Shown piece by piece: positions 18,092-27,600 of a stretch of DNA of 64,000 nt (its first letter is position 1; every line of letters starts with the position of its first letter). Position numbers and translations under genes: made by a program. Source of the stretch: Dysgonamonadaceae bacterium (GTDB lineage Bacteria; Bacteroidota; Bacteroidia; Bacteroidales; Azobacteroidaceae); contig JAITQA010000118.1 in the NCBI GenBank assembly GCA_031289145.1, forward strand, positions 27,620 through 91,619, written 5' to 3'. The notes below the pieces were generated by a model that was given only the letters and a program-made list of their open reading frames with translations, was not told the origin of the DNA and searched no databases.

Positions 18092-20104
18092 TCAATACCC
18101 CGGGTTTTGCATGGCTTGCTTTTCAGCATCCGTAAGCGCAACGCCGTTTTTGGTAATTGCATTTAAGAACGTTTGCGGGATTGGTCGCAAGTAGTGCGTC
18201 GACGCATTGAAAGCGGCTCCGGCAATTGTATTTCCATCGTTGAAAGATTTCCAACGTTTTTCCAATTGTTTTGTTCTTGCCAAATCCGGCCAACGGATCA
18301 ACTCTCCCATCAATTCGCGGGAACGCTCGTTGAGAATAAATACGATAAATTTCTCCGCATTGGAGCTGGCGCCTAACGTACTGTAAAATTCGCGGGGCGA
18401 GTTGAAAATAGCATCCACGGAAGCGAATTTCAAGTCATCTTTGGTAGCGGCGGTTGTGACGGGTATGTCATTGTTGGATTCGTAATAGGTATTCGTTTCC
18501 GAATAAACCGCGCCGCCTGCAACACCGCTTCCGAGGGAATTGGTTTTGTAGGCTTGTCCGCCGTCCACGTTTTTGTTGCGGTTTTCACCGTTGGCATAGC
18601 CTGCTCTTTCCCGCAAGGCATTGATGTAAGGCAGCGCATCGCTGTATTTTTCTTGACGGCCTAAAGCCTCGGCTATCATCAGGTAGTCTTCGGCAGAGCG
18701 TGCCATAATACCATCGCGACAACCGAATTGATCGGCAATCGATGTCCGTGATCCGTCGCGGAATTTACTCAAAGCCACAAAACGCGAGCGTTCGGTGTTG
18801 GCGCCGGCGCTGTACCAGCCATAATTACCATGTTGATTGAGTGATGATCCGGCCTCTCCGCTAAAATAGCGGACAAACATGTGCGGTGCGCGGTATTTGA
18901 TGTTTTCGCTGGTATAACGGGTATCGCCGGCGTCATTTACAATATACAGAGCGCCTTCTTCTCCCGCAACGAATTTACGATCTGTGCCCGTTTTACCGGC
19001 AGGTGCATAATCTCCCCATAGTGGCGCTGCACCCGGATTGTTACATCGATAGCTGGTAGTGAAACTTTTCCAGAAACGGGAATCGTTTACGCGGTCGTAA
19101 ACATCTAATGCGTAATTGGTGGTACGCATACGGCTAAATTCCCGGTCGCCGGATAAATCGCGTACCAATCCGGCTAAATTTTGGTATATCGCCGGATAAT
19201 ACAAATGTATCTGGTTGCCGTAACGTCCTTTGGATGCGGCGTCGTTCGAGAATTGGGCAGCCAATATCACTTCCGATACTTTTTCATTATTACCGTTTGG
19301 CGTCGTATAATCCCAGAGATTGACAAAATCGTTACACAAAGGATGTGCGGCAATCACTTCTTTTCCGTATTTGATAACCGTTTCAAGGTCTGCGGATTTG
19401 TAAGCGGAATTCCATGAATCGTTGATTTCGCTGGCGCGGGACAAAGAAGCCTTTGCCAGGTAATGCGCTGCAGCCCATTTGGTCAAACGCCCTGTTTCGG
19501 CAGGCGTAGCGGGTAATAAATCGTAAGCGTTTTTCAGGTCGCTTATGATCAATTCGTAACATTCTTCCACCGTATTGCGGGTAAACTCAGTCTGTGGTCC
19601 TTGAACCGGTTCTTTTACCAAAGGTACGCCGCCAAACTGGGTAACCAGGACGAAATAATTGAAACCGCGTACAAAATAACCTTCACCCAAACGGACATTC
19701 GCATTGGGACTTGACTGGTCGTAAAACGCAGGTACGTTGCTAATCAATATATTAGCCGAGTTGATACCGCCATACATATTGTCCCAGTAAGTGCCGGCGT
19801 CTCCGTCGGCAGGACTTACCGATGATGTATAGTTATTGTAATAAGCTCTTGCTTCATCATTTCCTACCGACATTTCATCGGTTCCGTAATTGGTAAGCGC
19901 ATAAGACCATTCGTAATTGAAATGGAATTCAAAGGTTTGATACATACCGATGGACAATTTATCCAGCCCTTCGGGCGTTTCAAAACTTTGTGTACTGTCT
20001 TTTGTTGTCAATTCTTCTTTCAGGAACTCTTCGGAACAAGAGAGGGCGATGCCCATCCACATAATTATTCCTGCGATTATTGCTATATATTTATGTATTT
20101 TCAT
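18092..20104 (-). CDS. SusD-like surface glycan-binding lipoprotein (RG-I locus)
   Basis: Cell-surface lipoprotein that binds oligosaccharide and caps the partner SusC porin. From the ATG at 20104 the protein has a clean lipoprotein signal (MKIHKYIAIIAG then IALSC, with Cys23 as lipid site), 670 residues in total. An alternative ATG at 20134 adds ten residues before this signal and lies 3 bp from the SusC stop. The tetratricopeptide-like helices typical of SusD are visible around RLGEGYFVRGFNYFVLVTQF and KWAAAHYLAKASLSRA. The C-terminus ends in the usual family style (LRPIPQTFLNAITKNG, MQNPGY). It lies directly downstream of its SusC partner, and its expected cargo is rhamnogalacturonan oligosaccharide, inferred from the enzymes beside it. 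Confidence 0.95.
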   Translation of the reverse strand: MKIHKYIAIIAGIIMWMGIALSCSEEFLKEELTTKDSTQSFETPEGLDKLSIGMYQTFEFHFNYEWSYALTNYGTDEMSVGNDEARAYYNNYTSSVSPADGDAGTYWDNMYGGINSANILISNVPAFYDQSSPNANVRLGEGYFVRGFNYFVLVTQFGGVPLVKEPVQGPQTEFTRNTVEECYELIISDLKNAYDLLPATPAETGRLTKWAAAHYLAKASLSRASEINDSWNSAYKSADLETVIKYGKEVIAAHPLCNDFVNLWDYTTPNGNNEKVSEVILAAQFSNDAASKGRYGNQIHLYYPAIYQNLAGLVRDLSGDREFSRMRTTNYALDVYDRVNDSRFWKSFTTSYRCNNPGAAPLWGDYAPAGKTGTDRKFVAGEEGALYIVNDAGDTRYTSENIKYRAPHMFVRYFSGEAGSSLNQHGNYGWYSAGANTERSRFVALSKFRDGSRTSIADQFGCRDGIMARSAEDYLMIAEALGRQEKYSDALPYINALRERAGYANGENRNKNVDGGQAYKTNSLGSGVAGGAVYSETNTYYESNNDIPVTTAATKDDLKFASVDAIFNSPREFYSTLGASSNAEKFIVFILNERSRELMGELIRWPDLARTKQLEKRWKSFNDGNTIAGAAFNASTHYLRPIPQTFLNAITKNGVALTDAEKQAMQNPGY

Positions 20105-20137
20105 ATCTGCAAATTTTTTAATTAGATTTTTCATATT

Positions 20138-23100
20138 TTAAAATCCCACATTTAAACCGACCACAAAACTTCTGTTGGAAGAAGAACCGGGTAAATTAGA
20201 ATCCACATAGACGTCCGGATCAAGATAGTCTATTTTCGAATAAACCAATCCGGGATTGATGCATTGCACATATAGCTTCAGATTGGAAATATTGAATTTC
20301 GCCAGTGTTTTCGGGTCAAAGTTATAACCCAGGGAGACATTCCGCAATTTGATGAACGAACCGTCCTGGTAGTTCATAGAAGTGCGGTAAGTATCACCGT
20401 TTTCGCCGCCGTTGCCGGGTGCATAATACAGTGCGTTTTCATTCGTGCCGGCTACCCAGTAATCCAGTTTCCGCATGGCAAACCGTCCGGAAAGGTATTC
20501 TGCTCCCGTTGCGACGGTGTGGCCGAAGCGTCCGAATAAGAAACATGACAATTCGAAGTTTTTATACGAAAAGGTGTTTTGGAAACCGCCTGTCCAGTCC
20601 GGAGCCGATTTTCCTACTACCTCCCTGTCGAAGTTCGGGTCAATTTTGCCATCCGGTACGCCATCGGGGCCGCTGATATCTTTTACTTTTATAGTGCCCG
20701 GTAAACGACCGTATTTAGCCGCTTCTTCCGCTTCCGAAGTTTTCCAGATGCCATCGTATACATAATCGTAATAGATTTTCAAAGGTTGTCCCACGATCCA
20801 CGGCCAAGTACCATCGCCGTTCAAGTCCTCCAGACTGCCATTGGCAAGCTCCGTAATTTCATCCCGTTGGGCAGCGTAAGTGAGGGTCGACAACCAGGAA
20901 AAGTCGCGTGTTTTTACATTCACCGTATTCAAGGCGATTTCTATCCCTTTGTTTTTCGTTGAACCGACATTTGCCCAAGTATTCAGATAACCGGTCAATG
21001 AAGGAATCATTTGCTGCATCAGCAAATCGTTTGTCTTGGTTTGATACAAATCGATCGAACCGTTGATACGTCCTCTGAAGAAAGAAAAGTCCAATGCAAG
21101 GTTGTATTGCGTTGTTTTTTCCCATCCCATCTCCGGATTAGCCATACTTACCTGACTGCTTGCTGCAAGCGAGGGGTCGTTTGCTATCATACCGACTACC
21201 GTAGTTCCGCCGAAGTGGTAGTAATTGGATAAAACACTACCCAGCGTAGCATAAGCGTCTACGGAAGAATTTCCGGTAACGCCATAACCGAGCCGCAACT
21301 TCAGCTGGTCTACCCAGGGTAAATCTTTCATGAAAGATTCCTGTTCCATGCGCCAGGCCAAAGCGGCCGATGGGAAGAAATCCCATTTATTCCCTTTTGC
21401 CAACTGCGAAGCGCCGTCCCGGCGTCCGGATACGGTTAAGAGGTACTTTTGTGCAAAATTGTAATTCAAGCGCACCATGTAAGATGCTAACTGAGTTTCG
21501 GTCAGTCCTGAACCGTAATCCCGTATATTGGCGGAAGATTTTACATTATACCACAATTCCCTGTACGATTCTACAAAACTTTTCATACTCGCATTTTCCG
21601 TATGATAAGCGGATGCACTTTGCAACAAAGTAAGGCCGAATGCGTGATCGCCTACTGTTTTGTCGTAATACAACAGGTTGTCCAAAGTCCACGAATACCT
21701 TATATCGGTACTGTATTGTGCTGTGTTATTTCCATCGCCGTTGATAGATTCTGCGGCATCGGCTACTCCCGAACGTCTGTTGCGGTAATCCGGTCCGAAT
21801 TGGATACGGTATTTTAAACCGTCCAGTTCATTAAAGATTTTTCCAAAATTCAATTCTCCGTAAAAACTACCGTTAATTCGGATAGTTTGCCGTTGATTCT
21901 TGATCAAATCCACTTCACGGATCGGGTTGATGATATTTACATCTCCTCCCGGATTTCGGATATAGTCACCTTCCGGCGTATACGGAACCGTCCAGGGGAG
22001 CATGCTTTGGAGGGCATAATAGATACCGTCGGCTCCGGTAGCGGATTTCCGGAAATCGTAACCGTATTCCTGCGTAGCGAAAGAGGCATTGAGAACCGTT
22101 CCCATCTTGAACCAGGGGGTAGCTTGGATATTGATATTGGCATTTCCCGTAAACCGGTTGTAAGCTTCTCCGGGTTGCGTTCCTTTCTGGTCTAAATAGC
22201 CGAAAGAAGTGTAGGCCTGTATTTTATCGGTACCACCGCTGGCGCTCAAGGTGTGTTCCTGTGTAATGCCATCTTGTTTGCCGTAATCCGTCCAGTTGAA
22301 AGTCGGCACTTTGCTGCCGTCCCAGCTGCCGCCTGCCCAACCTTTTTCGATATTCGCATAAGCGTAAGGGTCGCTTCCGAACCAGGATTTGTCCTGCTCC
22401 TGGCTAACGGTCAGGGTTTTTCCATACGACTTGGCCAGACGGCTGTAATCCAACCATTCTGCCGAGTTCATCATTTCCATTCGGCTCACCAATTTGTCAG
22501 CCGAATAGGTTCCGGAATAACTGAGTTTCATTTTTCCGGTTTCTCCTCTTTTGGTTGTCACAATGACTACGCCATTGGCGCCGCGCGATCCGTAGATAGC
22601 CGTTGCAGAGGCGTCTTTCAATACATCAATGTTTTCGATATCATTTGAATTCAGGGTTTCAATACCTGCGCCTTGCATCGGAATACCGTCTACTACATAC
22701 AGAGGGCCATTTGATGCGGTCAGCGACCGTTCACCGCGAATACGGATACTTCCTATTTCACCCGGGCGCTGGTTGGAAGTGATGTCAATGCCCGCCATTT
22801 TCCCCTGCATAGCTTGTAAAGGATTTTGCACCGGCATTGCAGAAATTTCTTTCTCGCCGATACGTGTCAAAGCGCCTGTCACATCGCTTTTCTTTACCGT
22901 ACCATATCCCACGACTACTACCTCGTCCAAGGTTTTGGGATCTTCTTCCAGAATTACGTCAATAATTCTTTGGTTTCCTACTTTTATTGATTTGGTAATG
23001 AAACCAATGTAGGAAAATTGTAAAACCGCTTCTGTATTGGGAACACTAATTACGTAAGCGCCGCTTACATCCGTAGAAATCCCGGTCTGAGTGCCCGGTA

Positions 23101-23260
23101 TACGAATGCTAACGCCGAGTAAAGGTTCTCCGGATACGTCTGTTACAGTTCCTTTAATTGGAATGTCCTGAGCCATCCCATATATACCGGAGCAAAATAG
23201 CAGACAAACAATAACAATTAATTTTAATTGTAATGAATTTTTGTTCGTTTGTACGTTCAT
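20138..23260 (-). CDS. SusC-like TonB-dependent outer-membrane transporter (RG-I locus)
   Basis: TonB-energised outer-membrane porin of 1040 residues importing oligosaccharides delivered by SusD. It has a signal peptide cut near GMA30, a carboxypeptidase-regulatory-like domain at about 34-117 (IKGTVTDVSGEPLLGVSIRI), and the hallmark DEVVVVGYGTVKKSDVTGAL preceding the plug. Plug motifs include GPLYVVDGIPM and SATAIYGSRGANGVVIVTTK. The remaining 800 residues are a beta-barrel ending SFVVGLNVGF. It lacks an N-terminal STN signalling domain, which fits control by the HTCS rather than by sigma/anti-sigma. It follows the GH105 gene by 45 bp with no promoter seen between, so the three genes probably share a transcript. 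Confidence 0.95.
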   Translation of the reverse strand: MNVQTNKNSLQLKLIVIVCLLFCSGIYGMAQDIPIKGTVTDVSGEPLLGVSIRIPGTQTGISTDVSGAYVISVPNTEAVLQFSYIGFITKSIKVGNQRIIDVILEEDPKTLDEVVVVGYGTVKKSDVTGALTRIGEKEISAMPVQNPLQAMQGKMAGIDITSNQRPGEIGSIRIRGERSLTASNGPLYVVDGIPMQGAGIETLNSNDIENIDVLKDASATAIYGSRGANGVVIVTTKRGETGKMKLSYSGTYSADKLVSRMEMMNSAEWLDYSRLAKSYGKTLTVSQEQDKSWFGSDPYAYANIEKGWAGGSWDGSKVPTFNWTDYGKQDGITQEHTLSASGGTDKIQAYTSFGYLDQKGTQPGEAYNRFTGNANINIQATPWFKMGTVLNASFATQEYGYDFRKSATGADGIYYALQSMLPWTVPYTPEGDYIRNPGGDVNIINPIREVDLIKNQRQTIRINGSFYGELNFGKIFNELDGLKYRIQFGPDYRNRRSGVADAAESINGDGNNTAQYSTDIRYSWTLDNLLYYDKTVGDHAFGLTLLQSASAYHTENASMKSFVESYRELWYNVKSSANIRDYGSGLTETQLASYMVRLNYNFAQKYLLTVSGRRDGASQLAKGNKWDFFPSAALAWRMEQESFMKDLPWVDQLKLRLGYGVTGNSSVDAYATLGSVLSNYYHFGGTTVVGMIANDPSLAASSQVSMANPEMGWEKTTQYNLALDFSFFRGRINGSIDLYQTKTNDLLMQQMIPSLTGYLNTWANVGSTKNKGIEIALNTVNVKTRDFSWLSTLTYAAQRDEITELANGSLEDLNGDGTWPWIVGQPLKIYYDYVYDGIWKTSEAEEAAKYGRLPGTIKVKDISGPDGVPDGKIDPNFDREVVGKSAPDWTGGFQNTFSYKNFELSCFLFGRFGHTVATGAEYLSGRFAMRKLDYWVAGTNENALYYAPGNGGENGDTYRTSMNYQDGSFIKLRNVSLGYNFDPKTLAKFNISNLKLYVQCINPGLVYSKIDYLDPDVYVDSNLPGSSSNRSFVVGLNVGF

Positions 23261-23305
23261 AATAGATTTACTTTTTTATTAATAATATGTTAGTTATATA
23301 TTGAT

Positions 23306-24430
23306 TTATTGTAATTTATACATTTCGGAAGCGCCCAATAAGAAGCATCCGACGCCAAAGTCTTCAAAATCCGGAACTTTATGATAAGTAACCGGTTGGT
23401 TGTCTTTCGGTTCTTTTCCGGTTCCCTGTACCCATCCGAGAAAGCCGTTGTCATGAACGGCGTCTTTTACCAGTGCATGCCACGCATTCAGCAATACCGG
23501 CAAATAGGTATCCCGGTCTAATAGCTGATTGTTGATGCCCCAAGCCATACCATACACAAACAGAGATGTTCCGGTGGTTTCTTTTCCGCCGAAATTGTTT
23601 GGGTTGTGCAAACTGACATTCCAGAAGCCATCTTCACGTTGGCAATTTTTTAATGCTTCGGACATCGCCAAAAAATCGGCAATATATTCGCTACGATGGA
23701 TTTCGTCGGCAGGACTTATTGACAAGACCCTTACCAAAGCGGCATATACCCAGCCGTTTCCCCGCGACCAATAACAATTTTTCCCATTGGATTCCTTATA
23801 AGGCGGCAGAAAATCCGCATCTCGCCACCAAAGGCCTTCTTCGGGATTGTACAATCCTTTCACGCCATGATTGTTCCTCGTAAAAGCGTACAACTGATGC
23901 ATCTTTTCAAAATAGCGCTTGTCGCCCGATAATTCTCCTAATTTAGCCAAAACGGGCATTCCCATTTGTATGGCGTCAATCCACGACCAATCATTCGCTT
24001 GCGGCGTATGCACCAACATATCCATGCATGTTTTTATATTGCGTATTTTTTCGGAAGCGGGAGCTATTTTATACAGGTCAATATAAGTTTGTCCGCAACA
24101 TTGGTCGTCTGCATTACGAGTCGTATTGCCGTTCCGCAGTCCCCATTGGTGAAATTCCGCCCAATCAAGGGCATACCGGTAATATTCTTCTTTGGGATAA
24201 ACCTGATGTAAAGCCATCAACCCCTCGTAATAGACGCTTCTTGTCCATATATTACTGGGCCGGGCAATGCCTACATGGGACGGCTCTGTGCTATCGGCAT
24301 ACTTTTTCATAAAGTAGTCATTGACCCGAATCATGGTAGTCAGTACATCTTTCCTGTCGGGTAACTCCTGAGCGTGTACCCGCACCATACAACATTCGGC
24401 AATAATTAGCAGTACGATTAGTTTTTTCAT
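23306..24430 (-). CDS. GH105 unsaturated rhamnogalacturonyl hydrolase, exported
   Basis: Removes the unsaturated galacturonosyl residue left at the non-reducing end by PL11 lyases. The protein starts at the ATG at 24430 (MKKLIVLLIIAECC), with a signal peptide ending RVHAQ. An upstream ATG at 24442 adds MIVV and is possible. The (alpha/alpha)6-barrel family motifs are clear: WTRSVYYEGLMAL, NADDQCCGQTYIDLY with the catalytic Asp pair at about 108-109, SWIDAIQMGMP, WWRDADFLPP and YWSRGNGWVYAALVRVL. Length (374 residues) is normal. It is the promoter-proximal gene of the minus-strand locus and diverges from the HTCS gene across a 200-bp region with a predicted operator. Periplasmic location fits processing of imported unsaturated oligosaccharides. 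Confidence 0.93.
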   Translation of the reverse strand: MKKLIVLLIIAECCMVRVHAQELPDRKDVLTTMIRVNDYFMKKYADSTEPSHVGIARPSNIWTRSVYYEGLMALHQVYPKEEYYRYALDWAEFHQWGLRNGNTTRNADDQCCGQTYIDLYKIAPASEKIRNIKTCMDMLVHTPQANDWSWIDAIQMGMPVLAKLGELSGDKRYFEKMHQLYAFTRNNHGVKGLYNPEEGLWWRDADFLPPYKESNGKNCYWSRGNGWVYAALVRVLSISPADEIHRSEYIADFLAMSEALKNCQREDGFWNVSLHNPNNFGGKETTGTSLFVYGMAWGINNQLLDRDTYLPVLLNAWHALVKDAVHDNGFLGWVQGTGKEPKDNQPVTYHKVPDFEDFGVGCFLLGASEMYKLQ

Positions 24431-24490
24431 TACGACAATCATTTTTTGTTAATGTTATCAACAGTTATGTTAAAATAAAATTTCATAATG

Positions 24491-24498
24491 CAAAGTAA
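24491..24498 (-). promoter_or_regulatory. Promoter -7-like element of the GH105-SusC-SusD operon
   Basis: The plus strand reads CAAAGTAA (coding strand TTACTTTG), identical to the element upstream of GH106 and about 50-60 bp upstream of the GH105 start. It deviates from the strict TAnnTTTG consensus by one position. Confidence 0.5.
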
Positions 24499-24520
24499 CC
24501 TTAATAAAATTTGATTCGGA

Positions 24521-24552
24521 ATAGAAGATTATTCATTTTAATAGAAAATTAT
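24521..24552 (-). promoter_or_regulatory. Direct-repeat operator candidate between GH105 and HTCS genes
   Basis: Repeats ATAGAAGATTAT (24521-24532) and ATAGAAAATTAT (24541-24552) differ at one base and are spaced 20 bp, about two helical turns. They start 30 and 50 bp from the -7-like element, abutting the -33 region. That is the usual layout for an AraC-type activator. The HTCS encoded next door ends in an AraC-type domain. Confidence 0.6.
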
Positions 24553-24584
24553 CCGGCTACATGGAATTTTGTGCACTAAACATG

Positions 24585-24592
24585 TAAATTTG
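24585..24592 (+). promoter_or_regulatory. -7 promoter element of the HTCS gene
   Basis: TAAATTTG matches the Bacteroidetes TAnnTTTG consensus exactly and lies 61 bp upstream of the HTCS ATG. No TTTG was found at the standard -33 distance. Confidence 0.5.
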
Positions 24593-24653
24593 TACGGGAA
24601 GCGTGTTTTCAACAAAATTATTGCTATTTTTGTTGAAGATTTAATGCGATTCT

Positions 24654-27600
24654 ATGGAAAGAATGAAACAATACACTTCTACAACTTTTTTGATTTTATT
24701 AAGAGGTATTTTGTTGTTGTGTCTTTTATTCTCTGCAAATCTGATTTTTGCAGTGGAGATACTACGGTTTGAGTGGATCAGCGACAGAGACGGCTTATCG
24801 CAAAACACAGTTCGGTGTGCGATACAGGACAGTAGGGGTTTTATTTGGTTAGGTACTATTAACGGATTGAATCGCTACAACGGGAAAGAATTTAGTGTGA
24901 TGCTACCTGAAACGGGTAATTTCGCTTCTCTGCCGGATAATCGTATACGGAGTATGCAGGAAGATTCGCACGGCTATATATGGATTCGGACTACCGCGAA
25001 TATTTTTTGCTGTTATGATCCCCACTTGGAAAGATTTGCGGATTATGATCCGGGCAACAAACAAAAGAATTTTTCGTACGCCCGTACTTTTTCCAACGGT
25101 GATGTATGGCTTTGGGGGAAAAGCGATGGCTGTTGCCGCATTCAACACACTACAGGAGGCTTACAGTCACTGCGATTCGGCAAATCCGAATTAGGTAGCA
25201 GCGCCGTTAATTTTGTGTATGAAGATTCCCAACATTCTATCTGGATAGGCTCAAATGCCGGTTTATTCCGTTTAGAGAAAGACCGCATCGTAAAGGTATC
25301 TGCCGAAGCGTTTTACTTTATACAGGAATCAAGTGGTTATTTGTTCCTGATTAATGAAAATCATATTGTTCCGTACAATGCAAACAAACAACAATTTTCT
25401 CGCGCCTTCAGTTTCCCGGATGCCAAAACGCTATCATTAAATGCTTCTACCATACTGAGCAATGGTATTATTCTGATTGCTACCAAAGCGGATATTATCG
25501 CTTTTGATTCCCGGAAGATGAAATTTGTTCCGACGGAAACTTTATTCAACAACCGAACCATGCAAAATGCCAGTTTCTATACCGATAACAAAGGGAATAA
25601 ATGGGTATACAATATTTCCGGAGCTATCTGGAGATTACTGTCTGATAATCATTTTGAAAGAATTGAGCTTATTCCGGAGAATATCCTCTCCAGTATTGAT
25701 GCCGAACGGTATGAAATATACCATGATTCGCATAATATCATCTGGATATCTACTTATGGAAACGGTTTGTTCGCATTGGACATGAATAATCAGAGCACTT
25801 ATCATTATACGGTAGATAACAGTGACTTACCAACCAACTACCTGCTCTGTGTCATGGAAGATAAATCGGGAGAAATCTGGGTTGGTACGGAATTTGCGGG
25901 AATCAGCAAGATATCCCTGAGCAACTACCCCATACAAATACTGTATCCTGTGCCGGGAGAAAACAATAACAGGAGTAATGCTGTTCGCCTGCTGTTCGAA
26001 GATTCGCAGGGACGCTTCTGGATGGGCACACGAAGTGGTTTTCTACATCTTTATGATCAAACTTTCAAAAAAATAAAATCACATAAAATTAATGGGGGAT
26101 TGCCTTTTACAATGATGGAAGATTCTTTGCACAACATTTGGTTGGGCACTCGTGGAAACGGCATTATTGTATTTCCGCCTTCGGGAGAAGCGCCCATCAG
26201 GAATTACCGCTTATACGACATCTCCCGGCAAAGCGCCAGCAGCAATAATGTATTTGACATCCTGCTGGATTCTAAAAACAGGGTATGGGCGGCTTCTTTT
26301 GGCGGCGGTCTGCATTTTGCAGACTTGAACAACAAAGAAATTACTTTTCAGCAGATCAATACACGTACTGTTAATCAGGATATGGTACGTGTTATCCTGC
26401 AGGATCATACCGGCATGATCTGGACAGGGACAAATGAAGGCGTCAATGTGTTCGATCCCGACGCACTGATACAGGATAACGACAAGTATATCAATTTTCA
26501 TTTTGATGTAAATGACGACCGTTCTATTCATAACAATGAGGTGAAAGCCATTTTTGAAGACAGCCACGGCCGTATGTGGTTCGGTACAACAGGCGGCGGT
26601 TTGAATCTGCTGGTAAGAGAAGAACCGCTCGAACGTTCATGGTTCAAACACTATACGGCTAAAAACGGCCTGTCCAACGAAGTTATCCAGACAATCCAGG
26701 AAGACGAACAAGGGTATATCTGGGTGAGTACGGAAAGTGGTAGCGGTATTTCAAAATTTGATCCGGAAACAGAACGTTTCGAAAATTTCAGCTTTTCAAA
26801 TAGTAAACAAGCAGGCTTATTTAACGAAGGTTCCTGCTGGAAAATGAAAAACGGAGATTTGATGTTCGGCAGTTATTCCGGCGTTTTTATTTTCAATCCT
26901 TTAAAAGTAAAATACAATACCTATACGCCGCCGATCGTTATCACAGGCCTGAAAATCAACGGTGCGGATGTTTATCCGAAAAAAAACGACTCTCCCTTGG
27001 TTGAAAGTATTACAGAAACCAAAATGATAAAATTGAAATACAATCAAAATTCATTCAATCTCGAATTTGCCATGCTCAATTTTCAATCACCTAATTTTAA
27101 CCAGTATGCCTATTACCTTGAAAATTATGAAAGAAATTGGAACCCGGTCACACGGCACAATATTGCCGCATACCGGAATGTACCTCCGGGCACCTATTGG
27201 TTCAAAGTAAAAGGCAGCAACAGTTTTGGTATCTGGACGGAGAAAGAGACTATCCTGAAAATAACGATTCTCCCGCCATTCTGGAAATCGCTCTGGGCCT
27301 ATATTGTTTATTTTATATTCATCGTGACGGCTGTGTTTTTCACTATAAGAGTCATACTGCAAATCAACCGCTTACATACAGCCGTTGAGGTGGAACGGCA
27401 ATTAACGGAATACAAACTCCGGTTTTTTACGAATATATCACATGAATTCCGGACGCCATTGACCATTATCAGAGGGTCAATCGAAAATTTAACCACTATG
27501 GAAAATTTGCCTCCGGCCGTTACAAAACAAATCAAACAGATGGCCAAAGGTTCTTCCAGATTGCTTCGCCTGATTGATCAACTTCTGGAGTTTCGCCGCC

